From assembly GCF_009765995.1 (NCBI RefSeq), contig NZ_LMUI01000020.1, forward strand, positions 258,039 through 322,038: a stretch of 64,000 bases of DNA. The letters are read 5' to 3'. This DNA is from Methylocapsa sp. S129. GTDB lineage: Bacteria; Pseudomonadota; Alphaproteobacteria; Rhizobiales; Beijerinckiaceae. This document shows, piece after piece, positions 63,950-64,000 of this stretch. The position numbers and the translations under genes were made by a program. A model generated the notes under the pieces. It was not told where the DNA came from. It worked only from the letters and a program-made list of their open reading frames with translations, and made no database searches. Position 1 is the stretch's first letter; every line of letters begins with the position of its first letter.

Positions 63950-64000
63950 ATGCTGCTCGAAGTCGCCGAACTCAGTGTCGACCTGCCGACTTCCGGCGGC
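63950..64000 (+). CDS. ABC transporter ATP-binding protein, start only (cut by window edge)
   Basis: Seventeen codons from the ATG at 63950 read MLLEVAELSVDLPTSGG, the standard opening of DppD/OppD ATP-binding proteins, two bases after the stop of the DppC-like gene. The rest lies beyond the window. Confidence 0.75.
   Translation, partial: MLLEVAELSVDLPTSGG

Overview
The window is a GC-rich bacterial chromosome segment from an alphaproteobacterium, most likely in the Hyphomicrobiales (Rhizobiales). The evidence is the imuA-imuB-dnaE2 mutasome with GTTC-N7-GTTC LexA boxes, leuS followed by lptE, an hsp20-DUF1150 pair, a DUF2937 protein, Omp25/31-like porins and REP-like 'CTTCCCCCTTGGGGGAAG' intergenic repeats. 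Genus cannot be fixed from the sequence alone. About 52 protein-coding genes are supported, including two cut by the window edges. Two further genes are frameshifted.

Region 1 (1 to about 11,630) looks like the right-hand part of an integrative element. It carries dnaE2 (cut by the left edge), imuB, imuA, a divergent SRAP-domain gene, dinB, a 1,074-residue protein with a nuclease-like N-terminus, and a tyrosine integrase. It ends at a 45-bp fragment that is the 3' half of a tRNA-Lys(CUU). Three perfect alphaproteobacterial LexA boxes lie at 4667-4681, 6524-6538 and 9914-9928. They sit in front of imuA/SRAP, dinB and the 1,074-residue gene. Every non-integrase transcription unit seen on the element is therefore predicted to be SOS-induced. 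The previously uncharacterised part is the SOS-controlled nuclease-like protein.

Region 2 (11.7-30.8 kb) is an aromatic-compound catabolic block. It holds a 3-hydroxybenzoate 4-monooxygenase (mobA type), an ACMSD-like amidohydrolase, an IclR regulator, a frameshifted MaoC dehydratase and an acyl/aryl-CoA ligase. It also holds a complete branched-chain-type ABC importer with two different substrate-binding proteins. A two-component flavin monooxygenase with its reductase, a GntR regulator, a FAH-family hydrolase and an extradiol dioxygenase complete it. Together these suggest uptake, hydroxylation and meta-cleavage of an aromatic acid. A LysR/azoreductase divergent pair follows.

Region 3 (30.8-36.8 kb) is gene-poor with decayed sequence. 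It has a class III nucleotide cyclase, a TIM-barrel protein, an SDR, a DUF2937 protein, a long hairpin and a 242-bp palindromic repeat.

Region 4 (36.8-54.8 kb) is mostly core: a SulP transporter, a phospholipase C/acid phosphatase-type enzyme, mogA, a ParB-like protein, leuS, lptE, a duplicated beta-barrel porin, thpR, a P450, a pair of ParA/MinD-like ATPases, a RecD-like helicase, hsp20, thyA and folA. A six-copy 15-bp tandem repeat joins the porin gene to thpR. A toxin-antitoxin pair has a frameshifted toxin.

Region 5 (54.8-64 kb) holds the pcaDCHGB operon for protocatechuate ortho-cleavage. This would consume the product of the mobA-type enzyme of region 2. It is followed by a SleB-type cell wall hydrolase, a cupin regulator divergent from an omega-amino acid:pyruvate aminotransferase, and the start of a peptide/nickel-type ABC transporter operon cut by the right edge.
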